Shown piece after piece: positions 6,611 to 7,157 of a stretch of 7,157 nucleotides of DNA. The notes below the pieces were generated by a model. The model was given only the letters and a program-made list of their open reading frames with translations. It was not told the origin of the DNA and did not search any database. The first letter of the stretch is position 1. Each line of letters opens with the position of its first letter. Source of the stretch: Prevotellaceae bacterium (GTDB lineage Bacteria; Bacteroidota; Bacteroidia; Bacteroidales; Bacteroidaceae); the NCBI GenBank assembly GCA_021204885.1, contig JAJPYP010000275.1, positions 1 to 7,157 of the forward strand, written 5' to 3'. A program made the position numbers and the translations under genes.

Positions 6611-6657
6611 AGTATATATATAAAGGTATATATATAAAGGTATATATATATAATAAG
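6611..6657. repeat. AT-rich tandem repeat, 14-bp unit
   Basis: The unit GTATATATATAAAG occurs at 6612-6625 and 6626-6639. A third, longer and altered copy (6640-6657) has an extra TA pair and ends AATAAG. It lies in the gene-free stretch between the riboswitch leader and the tRNA promoter, where no convincing coding sequence is seen. It may be a slippage-prone microsatellite or an easily melted site. Confidence 0.8.
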
Positions 6658-6751
6658 GTGTATTTAATAAGGCGTTTGGCCAGGATATAATAAGAAGGAG
6701 CTTGCAACCCGTCAGATAAAGCGGACGATTAAAATAAAAACCGCCCATTTA

Positions 6752-6782
6752 TTTGTACGTTCAAAATAAATGCCTACATTTG
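6752..6782 (+). promoter_or_regulatory. Promoter of tRNA-Pro
   Basis: TTTG (6752-6755), a 19-nt spacer and TACATTTG (6775-6782) match both halves of the Bacteroidetes housekeeping promoter exactly. Transcription should start near 6788-6790, about 28 nt before the tRNA's mature 5' end. Confidence 0.85.
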
Positions 6783-6816
6783 CACCGCTGAAAGCCGAAA
6801 CGCTCATTAGCTGATT

Positions 6817-6892
6817 CGGGGTGTAGCTCAGCCCGGTTTAGAGTACGCGTCTGGGGGGCGTGTGGTCGCTGGTTCGAATCCAGTCACCCCGA
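6817..6892 (+). tRNA. tRNA-Pro (anticodon GGG)
   Basis: A 76-nt tRNA with a complete cloverleaf. The acceptor stem is CGGGGTG/CACCCCG and the D stem GCTC/GAGT. The anticodon stem is CGCGT/GCGTG around the loop CTGGGGG (6851-6857), with anticodon GGG at 6853-6855. The variable loop is TGGTC and the T arm GCTGG-TTCGAAT-CCAGT. The discriminator base is A6892. CCA is not encoded (the next bases are CAA), so it must be added after transcription. It reads the Pro codons CCC and CCU. A strong promoter precedes it and a terminator follows, so it is a single-gene unit. tRNA 3' ends are common integration sites, but no second copy of this 3' end is seen in the window. Confidence 0.97.
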
Positions 6893-6901
6893 CAAACAAA
6901 C

Positions 6902-6950
6902 AAAGCACTGAAAATCAAACATAACGTAAGATTTCAGTGCTTTTTCTTTT
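6902..6950 (+). terminator. Intrinsic terminator of tRNA-Pro
   Basis: AAAGCACTGAAA (6902-6913) pairs perfectly with TTTCAGTGCTTT (6932-6943) over 12 bp around an 18-nt loop. It is followed by a T-rich tract (TTTTTCTTTT, 6941-6950). It begins 10 nt after the tRNA end. Confidence 0.9.
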
Positions 6951-7030
6951 GCCGCGCTTCATTGCCTAAATCAATTGTTGCTTTCCCTTTATCTTAAAAA
7001 TAGACTAATGGTTTTGGAGGGATTCTGTGG

Positions 7031-7157
7031 TTGTACAAGCAAAGGGGGCTTGCTTGTACAAGCAAAGGGTGTTTGCTTGTACAAGCGTAGGATTACCGTA
7101 GCACAACCGCAGAACGCTTGGTTGTACAAGCCGGGACGGGTTGGTTGTACAAGTAAA
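7031..7157. repeat. Array of palindromic TTGTACAAG units, 22-23 bp period
   Basis: TTGTACAAG begins at 7031, 7054, 7077, 7122 and 7145. The 45-bp gap contains a decayed copy, TAGCACAAC, at 7099 (6 of 9 bases match), so six units run at steps of 23, 23, 22, 23 and 23 bp. The copies at 7054 and 7077 lie in a perfect 12-bp palindrome, GCTTGTACAAGC. The spacers are purine- and G-rich and vary (AAAGGGGGCTTGC, AAAGGGTGTTTGC and others). The period is not a multiple of three and no reading frame persists, so it is not a coding repeat. The array runs into the window edge and may continue. From the tRNA terminator to the array (6951-7030) I see nothing else. Confidence 0.88.

Noticed and set aside
6254..6748. 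Open frame of 164 codons on the minus strand over the riboswitch and AT repeat
   Set aside because: Most of it is the structured cobalamin aptamer and the TATA repeat (translated as YIYIPLYIYLYIY). It is non-coding leader and intergenic sequence.
7031..7157. CRISPR array
   Set aside because: The repeats are about 9-12 bp with spacers of about 11-14 bp, far shorter than CRISPR units, and the spacers resemble each other. No cas gene is nearby.
6817..7157. Integrated element at tRNA-Pro
   Set aside because: No integrase gene and no direct repeat of the tRNA 3' end is present in the window. Only the flank beyond the window could support this.

Overview
The window looks like chromosomal DNA from a fairly GC-rich member of the Bacteroidales (Bacteroides or a close relative). 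Four things point there: promoters of the TTTG / TAnnTTTG type, starts without a Shine-Dalgarno sequence in AT-rich leaders, lipoproteins with a Bacteroidetes-style acidic export signal, and families (DUF4831, DUF4374, a TonB-dependent receptor with an N-terminal carboxypeptidase-regulatory-like domain) that are typical of this group. The species cannot be named from the sequence.

Layout, left to right. (1) 68-1117, minus: an exported DUF4831-family protein of unknown function. (2) 1118-1422: a divergent intergenic region. Its two outward-facing promoters share the same -33-like word (CATGCGC) at the same distance from TAAYTTTG, and an 11-bp inverted repeat lies between them. (3) 1423-2250, plus: a flavodoxin carried on a lipoprotein signal peptide, with an extra C-terminal domain. 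(4) 2251-2425: the convergent gap, with a long near-perfect hairpin that probably terminates transcription from both sides. (5) 2426-6154, minus: a two-gene operon consisting of a TonB-dependent outer-membrane receptor and, 21 nt downstream, a DUF4374 lipoprotein predicted to sit on the cell surface. (6) 6155-6550: the leader of that operon, which holds a complete cobalamin riboswitch (aptamer 6301-6493, minus) followed by a probable P13 hairpin whose loop can kiss L5. (7) 6611-6657: a short AT-rich tandem repeat. (8) 6817-6892, plus: tRNA-Pro(GGG) with a textbook Bacteroidetes promoter and an intrinsic terminator. (9) 7031-7157: an array of palindromic TTGTACAAG units with a 22-23 bp period that runs off the window end.

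How it works together. The riboswitch makes the receptor plus DUF4374 lipoprotein a cobalamin-repressed uptake unit. The simplest reading is that the lipoprotein captures a corrinoid at the surface and hands it to the receptor, which moves it into the periplasm with TonB energy. This parallels the known BtuB-BtuG arrangement in Bacteroides, but with a DUF4374 protein in the partner position. The DUF4831 and flavodoxin genes are transcribed separately and have no evident link to B12. The most interesting items are the DUF4374/B12-riboswitch pairing, the palindrome array next to the tRNA, and the matched divergent promoters.
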